Assembly (NCBI GenBank): GCA_963737145.1
Contig: CAVTRO010000001.1
Coordinates: 930,001 to 994,000 of the forward strand
From: AP-15 sp963737145
GTDB lineage: Bacteria > Pseudomonadota > Alphaproteobacteria > ATCC43930 > CGMCC-115725
DNA: 64,000 nt
Reading direction: 5' to 3'
Part shown: piece by piece, positions 7,271-16,495 of the stretch
Layout of the letters: each line of letters begins with the position of its first letter
Numbering within the stretch: position 1 is the stretch's first letter
Notes under the pieces: model-generated
What the model saw: the letters and a program-made list of their open reading frames with translations, nothing else
Told to the model about the DNA's origin: nothing
The model's database searches: none
Made by a program: the position numbers and the translations under genes

Positions 7271-8377
7271 TCAGTTGTCTGCGGCTTCCGGCACTGCGCT
7301 GATCATCGGGCGCTGCTCGAGGAAGCGCCGGAGCGTCTCCGTCTGCTCCTCGGCTTGGACCTGAAGGCGCTCCCAGTAGACGAGACCATTATCCAGAGGG
7401 GCGTTACGCGCCCTTGCGATCATACGGCGCGCGAACTCGGCTTGTTCGTTCAGCATGCGCAGCGCCACATAGATCCCCTTTTCAATTCCCTCCGACTGGG
7501 ATTCCACCAGCTCCATCGCGCCGAAGCGGTGCCCGACGTGACAACCGTAATCCTCGAACCCATTCTTCAGCTCCAGTCTCAGTGCGCCGCCGCACTCCGG
7601 GCAGCTGAACCCGACGGGGCGCTCGAAGTCGTTCTGCTCCATGGCAATTGACGCTCCCTCGGTAGGGGCTCCCGTGGCCGCTGTTGCCGGTTCGACCAAA
7701 AGAACTTCCGCCGAGAGCCGGACCAGCAGGGCAGGGATTTCGGCGGCTCGGACCAGGTAGTGAGGCTCACGTAACGCTGCCGCGGTTCGCGGCATATCGG
7801 GGAAGGCCGCATCGCCTGGGTTCTCGACGATCGCCAGCCCGCCGGCCTGCTGGATCGCCGCAAGCCCCGCTGCGCCATCACCGCCGCCGCCGCTCAACAC
7901 GACGCCGATCACGCGAGCTCCGCAAGCTTTGGCAGCAGAGCGGAACAACGGGTCGATTGCCGGGCGGGTGAAATGCTCCCGGGGGCCCCGCGACAAAGAG
8001 ACCTTGCCGCCTTCGATCAGCATGTGCCAGTCGGGGGGTGCGACATAGATATGGCCCGTCCGGATCGGCTCCTCTTCCCGGGGGTGCGAAGCGGTAAGCT
8101 TTCCGGACATTCTGAGCAGATCGGGGAGGATGCTGCGGCTGCGCCCGATATGGATCACAATAAATACCGTTCCCGGGTGATCGGCGGGGAACGCCTCAGC
8201 GATTGCACGCAGAGTATCGAGACTACCGGCAGAGCCGCCGATTACTGTTATGTCACGGCGTGCCGGCTCTTCATCGCGATCAGCTGTCACCTGCCATTCC
8301 TTCGCACGACCGATGAGGCGGGCCATCGGATCCCCGGCGTTATCGTCAACACGCATCAAGTAATTCTGTTCCGGCAT
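7271..8377 (-). CDS. Stand-alone CheB-type methylesterase with C-terminal Cys motif
   Basis: About 368 residues. There is no N-terminal receiver domain. The CheB catalytic domain covers about 40-225, with Ser in VIGGSAGSLDTL, His in VIHIGRS and Asp in SGGGGDGAAGL forming the expected triad. After a linker there is a zinc-ribbon-like FSCPECGGALRLELKNGFEDYGCHVGHRF and a helical tail ending EQTETLRRFLEQRP. Such CheB proteins occur outside chemotaxis operons beside HWE kinases. It precedes the cold-shock gene and follows the kinase module on the same strand, so a stress or sensory role is more likely than chemotaxis. A GTG at 8407 is an alternative start. Confidence 0.82.
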   Translation of the reverse strand: MPEQNYLMRVDDNAGDPMARLIGRAKEWQVTADRDEEPARRDITVIGGSAGSLDTLRAIAEAFPADHPGTVFIVIHIGRSRSILPDLLRMSGKLTASHPREEEPIRTGHIYVAPPDWHMLIEGGKVSLSRGPREHFTRPAIDPLFRSAAKACGARVIGVVLSGGGGDGAAGLAAIQQAGGLAIVENPGDAAFPDMPRTAAALREPHYLVRAAEIPALLVRLSAEVLLVEPATAATGAPTEGASIAMEQNDFERPVGFSCPECGGALRLELKNGFEDYGCHVGHRFGAMELVESQSEGIEKGIYVALRMLNEQAEFARRMIARARNAPLDNGLVYWERLQVQAEEQTETLRRFLEQRPMISAVPEAADN

Positions 8378-8488
8378 CGAGCTGCTCTCGCCAGAGCACC
8401 GCACCAACCCAGGACGCGCTATTGACGGCGGATCGATCCAATTCTATTTAGTTTTTTTGCTTTCCTGAGAAACGATTTGAAAGAAACA

Positions 8489-8734
8489 ATGCCGGAAGAC
8501 CCGTCTCCTGTCTTGCTCCGTAGCCAGTTAACGGAACTCTACATCCGGGCCCGACGAGCGATTGCCGAATCTCATGATCTCGCCGCTGATCGCGATTTTA
8601 TCCTTTGGTGGTACGGGATGCGGTCGCCATCCGCGAAACAGCCCTCCGCGACGCTGGACCAATGCAAAACGCCATCAGGATTTCTCAGCCGACCGTCGGA
8701 CGCGGGGGATGCACAAGCTCCGAAACCGTATTGA
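8489..8734 (+). CDS. Short protein paralogous to the one at 12903, unknown
   Basis: An 81-residue protein, MPEDPSPVLLRSQLTELYIR and onward, with a conserved-looking centre LAADRDFILWWYGMR and a disordered tail. It aligns with the product at 12903-13121 (shared P-V, RA-RA, LA-D--FI--WY pattern), which supports both being real. Function unknown. GAAAGAAAC precedes the ATG; an in-frame ATG four codons upstream also exists. The 3' end overlaps the end of the receiver gene on the other strand by 50 bases. Confidence 0.6.
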   Translation: MPEDPSPVLLRSQLTELYIRARRAIAESHDLAADRDFILWWYGMRSPSAKQPSATLDQCKTPSGFLSRPSDAGDAQAPKPY

Positions 8735-9080
8735 GCAGGTCCGTCATCCTGAAGGGTTTGCGGAGGTGCGGCCGCCCGGCGTAATCGCCCGGCAAACTGC
8801 TACTCCCGTAACCGGTGACAAACGCGAACGGGACCTTGCGACACGATCGCGCTCGAGCCACCGGATCGATGCGGTCGCCCCCTAGATTGACATCAAGGAT
8901 TGCTGCGTCGTAGGTCTCTCGGTCGACAGCGTCGAGCGCTTCCCCAAGTCGCGGGATCGGCCCCGACACGATGCACCCCGCCGCGTGCAGCATGTCTTCG
9001 ATCAGGGTTGCGACAAGAAATTCGTCTTCGACGACCAATACCTTGATGCCCCTGAGGACGCCCTCCAACTCCGCCGTCAT
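8685..9080 (-). CDS. Single-domain response regulator
   Basis: A 131-residue receiver domain with no output domain. Visible residues are the acidic pair in VLVVEDEFLVA, the phospho-acceptor Asp in AAILDVNLGGD, Thr in FVTGYGSSSL and Lys in LRKPF. It starts with ATGA overlapping the stop of the hybrid kinase, so the two are translationally coupled and probably form a cognate pair. With no DNA-binding domain it would act by protein contact or as a phosphate sink for the HWE kinase. Confidence 0.92.
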   Translation of the reverse strand: MTAELEGVLRGIKVLVVEDEFLVATLIEDMLHAAGCIVSGPIPRLGEALDAVDRETYDAAILDVNLGGDRIDPVARARSCRKVPFAFVTGYGSSSLPGDYAGRPHLRKPFRMTDLLNTVSELVHPPRPTVG

Positions 9081-12000
9081 GATGCGGCTTCCTCTGTTCT
9101 CGGTCGGTCTGACGGCAATTCGAATGTCAGGTATTGCGGGTTTCCCGGAATGACGATCCTACATTGAAGCCCGCCATCGACTGCGCCGAGAGTTGCCTCA
9201 CCCTGCAATTCGAAACGAATGCCCCGTTCGATGAGTTCCGTGCCGAAACCGCGCGTCGGAAATCCGTCAATTCTCGGGCCGCCACGCTCGGTCCACGTGA
9301 ACTCCAGGCTCCGAGGGCCGCCCGTGATCGTCCAAGCAATTCCAACCCGGCCCCTGGCGGTGGACAGCGAACCGTATTTGGCGGCATTTGTCGCGAGCTC
9401 GTGAACAACCAGCGCAAAAAGAAGGGCCGCTTGCGGTTTCAGACTGACCGGCGGCCCGTCCACCGTAATGTGGGCGCCGTAGGGAGCCAGCTCCGTCGAG
9501 ATTATTTCGCGCAGCGGCGCCTCGGTCCATCCGGCGTTCGACAGCAGATCGTGGGTGTGCCCGAGAGCGTGGAACCGGCCCACCAGATCGGTTTTAGCCT
9601 CTCCGTCGGGCAAGGTTCGTTCGGTAATCGACGAGACGACCGCAAGTGTATTCTTGACCCTGTGGCTGAGCTCGGCCGCGAGTACCTTCTGCTGCTCCTC
9701 CGCAGCGATGACGCTGGTAACATCCACAAAGGTCAGGAGCACGCCGTCGATCGTACCATTGACGGTTTTATAGGGCAGGAGACGCGCGAGATAATGTTCG
9801 CGCCCGTCCGACAGAGTTACCGCGCGCTCGATCACCTCGCCGCCGAATACCGCGCGGATATCTCGTTCGAGATTCGGGTATACGAGGCGGCTGGAAAGAT
9901 CGGTCAGCGGGCGGCCTTCGTCGCCCGAAAGCAAACTGAATAATTTGCAGACGGCCGGCGTAAAGGTTCGGATCACCAAATTCTTATCCAGGAAAATGGT
10001 CGCGATCTGGGTGCTCTGAAACAAATTATTGAGATCGGCATTGGCGCGATCGAGCTCGTCAATTTTGGTGCTGAGCTCGTTGTTGACGGTCTGCAGTTCT
10101 TCGTTGACGGATTGAAGCTCCTCCTTCGACGTTTCGAGCTCTTCGTTGGTAGATTGCAATTCCTCGTTAACCGAAAGCAGCTCTTCGTTCGACGAGCGAA
10201 ATTCTTCGTTGGCCGTCTCGAGTTCCTCGATTGTCGATTGCAATCGCTCCTTGGTGTCCTGCAGCTCCTGCTCGATTTGCCTGACGGTTGCGTCGTCGCC
10301 ATCCGGCCGCGCCGCGGCCGTTTCTTGCTCTGCTCTGATCGGGCCGCGGTCGATGAAAACGACGCCGTAGGCCGCCTCCTTTGCTTCACCGACCGGCTCG
10401 ACCGCGACGCTGACCATCTGGGTCCCGCCGTTGATCTGGACCGCAATACGATCACGCACGACCCGCCGGCCGGTTTCCTTCGCACGATGCAGCGCTGCCC
10501 GCAGATCGGCACGCAAGCCCGGTCGGGCCATCGCGACAATGTCGCGATTGGGCGGCCCGGCCGCCGGCTGTAGGTACTTACCGGTTCCCGGCGAGAAAAA
10601 CAGCGTCTGCCCGGATTCGTCGACGATCACGTAGGTCGGGGCAAACCGTTCGACTATCGCAGCGGCGATGCTCCGCAGCATATCCGAGCGCTGCAACAAC
10701 CCACCCTGACTCTGCTCATTCCCGGACACGTCGCGCCGTGAGTTCGGCAAAAATTGCCGCAGCGGTAGCGGCGGACGCGAAACCAGACCGCGGCTCCGGA
10801 AGATGCGGCCCTTTCTATCGAGCGTGACAAACAGGTCGCCGTGACGTGAGAGGTTTTCCGAACTACCCAAAAATAGATACCCTCCCGGTCGCAGCGAATA
10901 ATGAAACAGAGGAATAATCTGCATCTGAAGAGCAGGCTGCAGATAAATCATCAAGTTGCGGCAGGAGATCAGGTCGAGACGCGAGAAAGGCGGGTCGCGG
11001 ATGACGCTATGGGTCGAGAAGACGCACATCTCGCGCAGCTCCTTTGCGACGCAATACGTCCCGGCTTCCTTGACAAAAAAACGCATCAGCCGCTCGGGCG
11101 AGACTTCCTTGACCGCGCTGGCGGGATAACGCGCCGCGCGGGCGACCCCCATAGCGGTCTCATCGATATCGGTAGCAAAAATCTGAACCTTGGGCGGCGC
11201 TACCAGCTTTTCACATTGCTCCCGCAAGAGGATAGCGATCGAATAGGCTTCTTCGCCGCTGGAGCACCCGGCGACCCAGACCCGCACCTCATCATCGGCG
11301 CCTCTGCCCTCGAAGAGCTTTGGGATCACCAATGTCTCGAGCGCCTGAAATGCTGCTGCATCTCGAAAGAAATCGGTGACGCCGATCAACAGATCACGAA
11401 AAAGAGCTTGGATCTCCTCCGGCTCTTCTTGCAACCGCTCGCAATATTGCTCGAGCTTCGCCGTCTGGACCACCTGCATCCGGCGCTGCACGCGGCGGTG
11501 AAAGGTGCGTTCCTTGTATTCACTGAAATCGTGGCCGGTGCGGCTGCGCAGCAGGCCGTAAATCTTGGCCAAGGCCTCGCTCGGTTTTTCCGGGTCGAAG
11601 GTGCTCCAATCGCGGACATAGGCGATGATCCGCTCGGGTATATCCTCGACCGGCAACTCCAAATCGACAAAGCCGGCCGCCAGCGCGCTCAAAGCCATCT
11701 CGGCAAAGCGCGGCCGTGACACTTTCGAGCCTTGGGCGATCGTCAGCCCGCCATTCTCTTTGATCGCCCTGAGGCCGAGCGTGCCGTCGTGGCCGCTCCC
11801 GGAAAGCACCACCCCGATCGCGCGCTCGGCCTGGTCTTCGGCGAGCGAACTGAAAAAAACGTCGATTGGCGCCCGCTCGCGGTCGCCGGCTCCAGTGTGG
11901 CGCAGATGCAGACGCCCCTCCTGAATAGTCAGGATGGCGCTGGACGGCAGCACATAGACATGCTCGGCTTCGACCCTCTCGCCATCCCTGGCGTCGATCA

Positions 12001-12205
12001 CCGGCATGGGGGTGGCGCGGCCGAGAATCTCGGCCAGCATGCTCTCACGGTCCGGCGACAAGTGGGTAACAACGACAAAGGCTAGCCCGCTATCGGCCGG
12101 GACGGCCTTGAAGAACGCCTCCAGCGCTTCGACGCCGCCGGCCGAGGCTCCAATACCAACGATTGGAAGAGTAGGGGCCACGAGCTCACCGCGACTGACA
12201 ATCAA
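9077..12205 (-). CDS. CheB-CheR-PAS-HWE histidine kinase fusion
   Basis: About 1,040 residues. Domains in order (numbered from the TTG at 12229): CheB methylesterase ~20-200 (IGASAGGVEALEAFF, VVTHLSPDRESML, LSGSGHDGTLG); CheR methyltransferase ~215-490 (GVTDFFRD, VAGCSSGEEAYSIAILL, SCRNLMIYLQ); a coiled coil ~660-745 of repeated EELQS/NEELET units; PAS ~750-860; HWE kinase core from ~870 with the His in ELSHRVKNTLAVV and the N-box VVHELATNAAKYGSL. The likely start is a TTG at 12205 after AAGAGGA; TTG 12229 and GTG 12181 are alternatives. It is coupled to the receiver gene downstream. Such proteins are thought to sense signals independently of flagella; the target here is unknown. Confidence 0.9.
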   Translation of the reverse strand: MIVSRGELVAPTLPIVGIGASAGGVEALEAFFKAVPADSGLAFVVVTHLSPDRESMLAEILGRATPMPVIDARDGERVEAEHVYVLPSSAILTIQEGRLHLRHTGAGDRERAPIDVFFSSLAEDQAERAIGVVLSGSGHDGTLGLRAIKENGGLTIAQGSKVSRPRFAEMALSALAAGFVDLELPVEDIPERIIAYVRDWSTFDPEKPSEALAKIYGLLRSRTGHDFSEYKERTFHRRVQRRMQVVQTAKLEQYCERLQEEPEEIQALFRDLLIGVTDFFRDAAAFQALETLVIPKLFEGRGADDEVRVWVAGCSSGEEAYSIAILLREQCEKLVAPPKVQIFATDIDETAMGVARAARYPASAVKEVSPERLMRFFVKEAGTYCVAKELREMCVFSTHSVIRDPPFSRLDLISCRNLMIYLQPALQMQIIPLFHYSLRPGGYLFLGSSENLSRHGDLFVTLDRKGRIFRSRGLVSRPPLPLRQFLPNSRRDVSGNEQSQGGLLQRSDMLRSIAAAIVERFAPTYVIVDESGQTLFFSPGTGKYLQPAAGPPNRDIVAMARPGLRADLRAALHRAKETGRRVVRDRIAVQINGGTQMVSVAVEPVGEAKEAAYGVVFIDRGPIRAEQETAAARPDGDDATVRQIEQELQDTKERLQSTIEELETANEEFRSSNEELLSVNEELQSTNEELETSKEELQSVNEELQTVNNELSTKIDELDRANADLNNLFQSTQIATIFLDKNLVIRTFTPAVCKLFSLLSGDEGRPLTDLSSRLVYPNLERDIRAVFGGEVIERAVTLSDGREHYLARLLPYKTVNGTIDGVLLTFVDVTSVIAAEEQQKVLAAELSHRVKNTLAVVSSITERTLPDGEAKTDLVGRFHALGHTHDLLSNAGWTEAPLREIISTELAPYGAHITVDGPPVSLKPQAALLFALVVHELATNAAKYGSLSTARGRVGIAWTITGGPRSLEFTWTERGGPRIDGFPTRGFGTELIERGIRFELQGEATLGAVDGGLQCRIVIPGNPQYLTFELPSDRPRTEEAAS

Positions 12206-12321
12206 TTGGGTCCTCTTAATTGCGAACAAATTAAGCGCTGACGCATCCCAGGTTCAAGGGAATCGGTCAGGAACGAACGTATCCCGGTGGGGTTTGCCTA
12301 CCAAAGGTTTCGGAGGCGCCG

Positions 12322-12600
12322 ATGGCAGGCCGATCCTCCAATATTCAACAGCAATATGGCCGAGTGCTGGACACGGCGCGCCAACTCGCCGAACAGGTGC
12401 GAGTGACCGCCGAACGGGTTCACCAGCAAGCCCTGGAGGCGCGTCGCCTGATCGCGATCGCCCGGCAGCACTCGGAAAGAGGACGGGAATTGTCGAGACA
12501 GGGCCGAGAAGAAGCGCGCGCGGTGGAACGCTCGATAAGGTGGAGTCTCGACAGCAGCCATAAAGCCGATCGCCCCTCTTCCGGTAACGGCGAGGGTTGA
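12322..12600 (+). CDS. Small coiled-coil protein, unknown
   Basis: A 92-residue hydrophilic protein with one long helix of residues 8-70 (VLDTARQLAEQVRVTAERVHQQALEARRLI and onward), likely a coiled coil, and a disordered tail. The ATG has a good GGAGG site eight bases upstream. It is divergent from the hybrid kinase with about 115 bases between the two starts, so the genes may share a control region. I do not recognise a family. Confidence 0.6.
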   Translation: MAGRSSNIQQQYGRVLDTARQLAEQVRVTAERVHQQALEARRLIAIARQHSERGRELSRQGREEARAVERSIRWSLDSSHKADRPSSGNGEG

Positions 12601-12902
12601 GCCCCTTTTTCTGCCGCCTGCTGCGCCGTCTCTAGGCCCCCTACCCTCACGGACAAAGCCTTGCGGGCTCCGCCCCCGAAGCGCCGATGCCGGCGATGGG
12701 AAAGATGAGGCGTCACAGCTCTGACCCCTAGACCAGCGCGTTCCCCAGCATTAAGGCCCATCTCCGTCTTGGCGACAACCCGGTGCGCGGCAATAAGCGG
12801 TCAGTTAGCGGAAATCTCTGACGATCACTGGACGCTCAAATGGACGAGCTCGGGGCGCCCGATTGATTAACGAGCCCGCGTTAGCAATCTGGGCAAATTG
12901 AT
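12601..12902. other. Non-coding stretch, nothing recognised
   Basis: About 300 bases between two short genes. I see no convincing coding frame, no tRNA or hairpin-rich repeat, and no defined promoter motif. Confidence 0.5.
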
Positions 12903-13121
12903 ATGCGAGCAAATACCCCTCCGGTTCCTGTGGTCAAAGAATTGGCCGTACTCGTCGAACGGGCTGAACGCGCGTGCAAGACGACCGCCCAGCTGGCGCG
13001 AGACTTCAACTTTATCGTTGTGTGGTACCAATCGCGTCCTCGCTCGCGATTACGCGCTGTTCCACTCCTTGACGACACTGATCAGACGCAGATACATGAT
13101 TCACCATTCGACCCGGTCTGA
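12903..13121 (+). CDS. Short protein paralogous to the one at 8489, unknown
   Basis: A 72-residue protein, MRANTPPVPVVKELAVLVERAERACKTTAQLARDFNFIVV... (split here: the core is LARDFNFIV then VWYQSR), matching the 8489-8734 product over about 45 residues. The ribosome site is weak. The two paralogues flank the whole kinase/receiver gene block, one at each side and both on the plus strand. Function unknown. Confidence 0.55.
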   Translation: MRANTPPVPVVKELAVLVERAERACKTTAQLARDFNFIVVWYQSRPRSRLRAVPLLDDTDQTQIHDSPFDPV

Positions 13122-13197
13122 TACGAGAGGCCGGTACCGCGGGTAATAGCCTAATCCTGCGAAAGCCATTTCGGGTGGGCTCTCAGCCTTTCCGCGG

Positions 13198-14673
13198 TCA
13201 GGGAGGCGGCGCCACGGTCCGGCGTGGCGCCCACGGAACCTCGCGAAGGCTGCCGAGGTCGATCTCCGGCATCGCCAGGTCGACCCGCCGGGCGACGGCG
13301 TTCGCGAGCTCGTTATAACGTTCGAAACCGCGGCGCAGCCGGCCGCGCCATGCCGGGATGCCGCCGCTGGCGTGCAATTCAAAGGCGGATTCGCGGCCGT
13401 CGAGCGCCGACGAGACGTGATCCCACGCCATCTGCAGCAAGGCCGAGCGCTGAATTGCCGTATAGCCGCCGCCGCCGAAAGAATCCGCCAAACCGGCGGC
13501 GACCTCGGGCGCGGCGAGATCCTTGTCCGACGGGCAGACCACCAGGGACGAGCCGGGCACGATGCGCAAGATCTCGGCCATGCGCTGGCGCGCCTTCAAG
13601 ATCGCGATGCCGCCGACCGCGAGGTGGGCGTGATTGGGGACGCAATAGCCGGTTTCGGTGAACCGCGGGTCGCGCTCGCACGCGGTCAGGCAGCTGCGTA
13701 CAGTCTGCACCTCGATCGCCAAATCTACCAGGTGCTCGATCGTCTGGTCGTGCTTCACCAGCCCCATCGCATGGGTCAGGGCGAGCGCCAAGCCCAGCGT
13801 GAACTCGGCTTTTGAAAGCCAGCCGTAGAGGTGATGCCAGATCAGCCAGCGCACGACAGGCTCGGGTGATTCACCCAGCAGAAAAACCCGCTCCCACGGG
13901 ATGAAGACGTCGTCGAGCCACATCTGGCCGTCGAGCTCGTCATAGCGGCTGCTCAGCGGCGCGACGAACGGGTTCTCGTCGCGCACTGCAATCTTGCGGC
14001 AAACCGTCGTGACGCCGGGCGCATTGACCGGGACGATAAAGGTCGCGCGGTGCCCATCGATCTGGAGGCCGCAAAGGCTGCCGACATAGACGTCCTCGGC
14101 AAAGGCTGGGCTTGTATGCATGCCGATCTTGCCGCGGATGACAATGCCGCCATCGGTCTCGCGCACCAGCTTCAGCGCGGTGCGTTCGGCCGGATCCTCG
14201 CGCATGCGGGCGCCGATCGTCGGGGCGCCGCCGCAGAAGGTCAGAAAGTGCCCGGTGCGGGCGATCATCTCGCGGTAGCGGGCGGCGTTGGCGATCTGCT
14301 CGGGCGAGACGCTGCGCTCCTCGACCGAGGCTAGGAGGCCGAGCGCGATCATGTGCCCGTAGCACGGCGTGTGGGTGATGTTGCCGGCGCTCAAAAAGGT
14401 CGTGGCCGAAAAGAACCGCCCCATGCCGGCGAGGTCGTCGGCGCTTTTCGGCACGACATAGGCCCAAGGGACGCGTTCGCTCTCGGCGTCGGGCGGGCGG
14501 ATCGCGATCTCCCGCCAGGCCGGGTCGAGATGGAGGTCGTACCAGGCGACATATTCGTCGACCATCGCGCGGGTCGCCGGATGCGTCGTCACGTCCTCGA
14601 CGAGACCCTCGCCCATGACCCAGACCCGGCGCCCGTCGCGCAACGCCTGCCGGTATTCCGCCCCTGTCCTCAT
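13198..14673 (-). CDS. 4-hydroxyphenylacetate 3-monooxygenase (HpaB) family protein
   Basis: A 491-residue protein of the reduced-flavin-dependent HpaB/PvcC family, which hydroxylates phenols using FADH2 from a separate reductase. It opens MRTGAEYRQALRDGRRVWVMGE, typical of the HpaB N-terminal domain, and contains SAGNITHTPCYGHMIALGLL, VIRGKIGMHTSPAFAEDVYVG and the C-terminal helical domain with DSFGGGGYTAIQRSALLQM. No reductase (HpaC) gene is nearby, so the partner must be encoded elsewhere. Substrate cannot be read from sequence. It is divergent from the deacylase gene at 14808 with ~130 bases between, so both may respond to the same regulator. Confidence 0.82.
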   Translation of the reverse strand: MRTGAEYRQALRDGRRVWVMGEGLVEDVTTHPATRAMVDEYVAWYDLHLDPAWREIAIRPPDAESERVPWAYVVPKSADDLAGMGRFFSATTFLSAGNITHTPCYGHMIALGLLASVEERSVSPEQIANAARYREMIARTGHFLTFCGGAPTIGARMREDPAERTALKLVRETDGGIVIRGKIGMHTSPAFAEDVYVGSLCGLQIDGHRATFIVPVNAPGVTTVCRKIAVRDENPFVAPLSSRYDELDGQMWLDDVFIPWERVFLLGESPEPVVRWLIWHHLYGWLSKAEFTLGLALALTHAMGLVKHDQTIEHLVDLAIEVQTVRSCLTACERDPRFTETGYCVPNHAHLAVGGIAILKARQRMAEILRIVPGSSLVVCPSDKDLAAPEVAAGLADSFGGGGYTAIQRSALLQMAWDHVSSALDGRESAFELHASGGIPAWRGRLRRGFERYNELANAVARRVDLAMPEIDLGSLREVPWAPRRTVAPPP

Positions 14674-14807
14674 GCCTTGCTCCCGCGCTCCGCATTTCGC
14701 CGCCCGTGTATGACGCAGCGAGTGCGGAGGCGGAAGAGGATAGCGGTTGCCGGGTCGTGCTGACCTATATTGCGGCCGCTGATGCTGCGAAGACCCGAAG
14801 GGATCCC

Positions 14808-16424
14808 ATGACCATGACCTGCGACATCCTGATCCGCGGCGGCACCTTGATCGACGGCAGCGGGCGGCCCGGCGAGATCGGCGACATCGCGGTTCGCGAC
14901 GGGCGGATCGCCGCGCTCGGCCGCTCCCTGCCGGAAGGCGCGGCCAGGGTAATCGATGTCGAGGGTTTGGCGGTAACGCCCGGCTTCATCGACATTAAGA
15001 CGCATTCGGACTTCACCTTGCCGATCAACCCGAAGGCCGAAAGTAAGGTGCGCCAGGGCGTCACGACCGAGATCATCGGTCATTGCGGCTTTTCGGTCGC
15101 GCCAGTCTTGCCGGGCAAGGCGCAATTGCTCGCCGATTATCTGAGCGGCGGGGCTCCCTGGCTGCCCTTCCGTGAGATGCGGTTTCCCGAATATCTCGAA
15201 ACGTTTCCCGCGGTTGCGGTCAACACCGGGATGCTGATCGGCCACAACACCCTGCGGCTGATGGTAATGGGGCTGGAAGACCGCGCGCCGCACCCCACCG
15301 AGATGGCCGAGATGATCACGCTATTGGAGGAGGGGCTCGGCGGCGGCGCGCTCGGGATGTCCTCGGGCCTCTTCACGCCACCGGGCAGCTTCGCCGAGCC
15401 CGCCGAGATGCACGCCTTCGGCCCCGTGCTGAAGCGCCACAACGCCGCCTACTTCACCCATATCCGGGACGAGTCGAACAAGGTGATCGAGGCAGTCGCA
15501 GAGGCGATCGAATTCGCCCGCACCGTGCGGGTGCATGTCGAAATCGTGCATCTCAAATGCTCGGGGACCGACAACTGGGGGAAGGCGGCGCAGGTCTTGG
15601 CAATGATCGATGAGGCCCGCGCCGAGGGTTGCGACATCGATTGCGACGCCTACCCCTATACTGCCGGAGCCAATCCGCTGAAGAACCTGCTGCCGCCCTG
15701 GGTCCAAGTCGACGGATTGGCGGCGATGCTGGCGCGCCTTGCATTGCCGGAAGCCCGCGAACGCATCCGCGTAGAGATCAATCACGACGGGCTTAACAAC
15801 TGGGGCCGCATCCCGTCCTGGGAGGCGGTGCAAATCTCGGTGTCGCCGCGCCTGCCGCAGCACGCCGGAGAAACCGTCGCTGCGCTGGCCGCAGCACGCG
15901 GCTGCGATCCGGTCGACCTCGTCTGTGATTACCTGATCAAGGATAATGGCGCGACCCGCGTGCTGATCACCTCGATTGCCGAAGAGGACATCCGCGAGAT
16001 CGTCCGCTCTCCCTCGGCGCTGGTCGGCTCGGACGGCAATTGCGTCGCCGATTACGGCGTAGTCAGCCAGGGGATGCCGCACCCGCGGTTCTACGGCACC
16101 TTCCCGCGGATCGTCGGACATTATGTTTACGAGCAGCGACTGCTTCCGCTCGAGCAGGCCGTGCATAAGATGACGGGAGCGACGGCGCGGGCATTGCGGC
16201 TGCGCGACCGCGGCGTGCTCAGGCAAGGCTATCGGGCCGATATCACGATCTTCGACCCCGCCGACTTCAAAGACCGCGCCACCTATGCCGAGCCGCACCA
16301 ATACCCGACCGGCGCCCGCACGACGGTGCTCGTCAACGGCGTCGTCGTAGTCGAAGACGCGCACCACACCGGCGCCATCCCGGGAATGGTCCTGCGCCGT
16401 GCCGCCGATGGCAGCGTGGGGTGA
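14808..16424 (+). CDS. N-acyl-D-amino-acid deacylase (D-aminoacylase) family amidohydrolase
   Basis: A 538-residue amidohydrolase starting MTMTCDILIRGGTLIDGSG after GAAGGGAT. The family Cys ligand is present in GHCGFSVAPV (~residue 88), and later histidines occur in YFTHIRDES and VEIVHLKCSG. C-terminal HKMTGATARALRLRDRGVLRQGYRADITIFDP is typical. The first strand reads GFIDIKTHSDFTLP: the usual HxH pair is KxH, so one metal ligand of the alpha site is replaced. In D-aminoacylase the tight beta-site metal is the catalytic one, so activity may persist. Likely substrate is an N-acyl-D-amino acid or related amide. Confidence 0.82.
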   Translation: MTMTCDILIRGGTLIDGSGRPGEIGDIAVRDGRIAALGRSLPEGAARVIDVEGLAVTPGFIDIKTHSDFTLPINPKAESKVRQGVTTEIIGHCGFSVAPVLPGKAQLLADYLSGGAPWLPFREMRFPEYLETFPAVAVNTGMLIGHNTLRLMVMGLEDRAPHPTEMAEMITLLEEGLGGGALGMSSGLFTPPGSFAEPAEMHAFGPVLKRHNAAYFTHIRDESNKVIEAVAEAIEFARTVRVHVEIVHLKCSGTDNWGKAAQVLAMIDEARAEGCDIDCDAYPYTAGANPLKNLLPPWVQVDGLAAMLARLALPEARERIRVEINHDGLNNWGRIPSWEAVQISVSPRLPQHAGETVAALAAARGCDPVDLVCDYLIKDNGATRVLITSIAEEDIREIVRSPSALVGSDGNCVADYGVVSQGMPHPRFYGTFPRIVGHYVYEQRLLPLEQAVHKMTGATARALRLRDRGVLRQGYRADITIFDPADFKDRATYAEPHQYPTGARTTVLVNGVVVVEDAHHTGAIPGMVLRRAADGSVG

Positions 16425-16495
16425 ATTCTAGACTAGTACCTGGTTGCGTAAATTGGCGTATGTCGTACCCACCCCGCTTCGGCATCCTCACTCAG

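Noticed and set aside
12230..12330. Possible general-stress (EcfG-type GGAAC-N-CGTT) promoter between the kinase and the small coiled-coil gene
   Set aside because: GGAAC is present near 12272 but no properly spaced CGTT follows, so I do not claim it.
15321..16367. 348-codon minus-strand frame
   Set aside because: Antisense to the D-aminoacylase gene; composition typical of a complementary-strand shadow.
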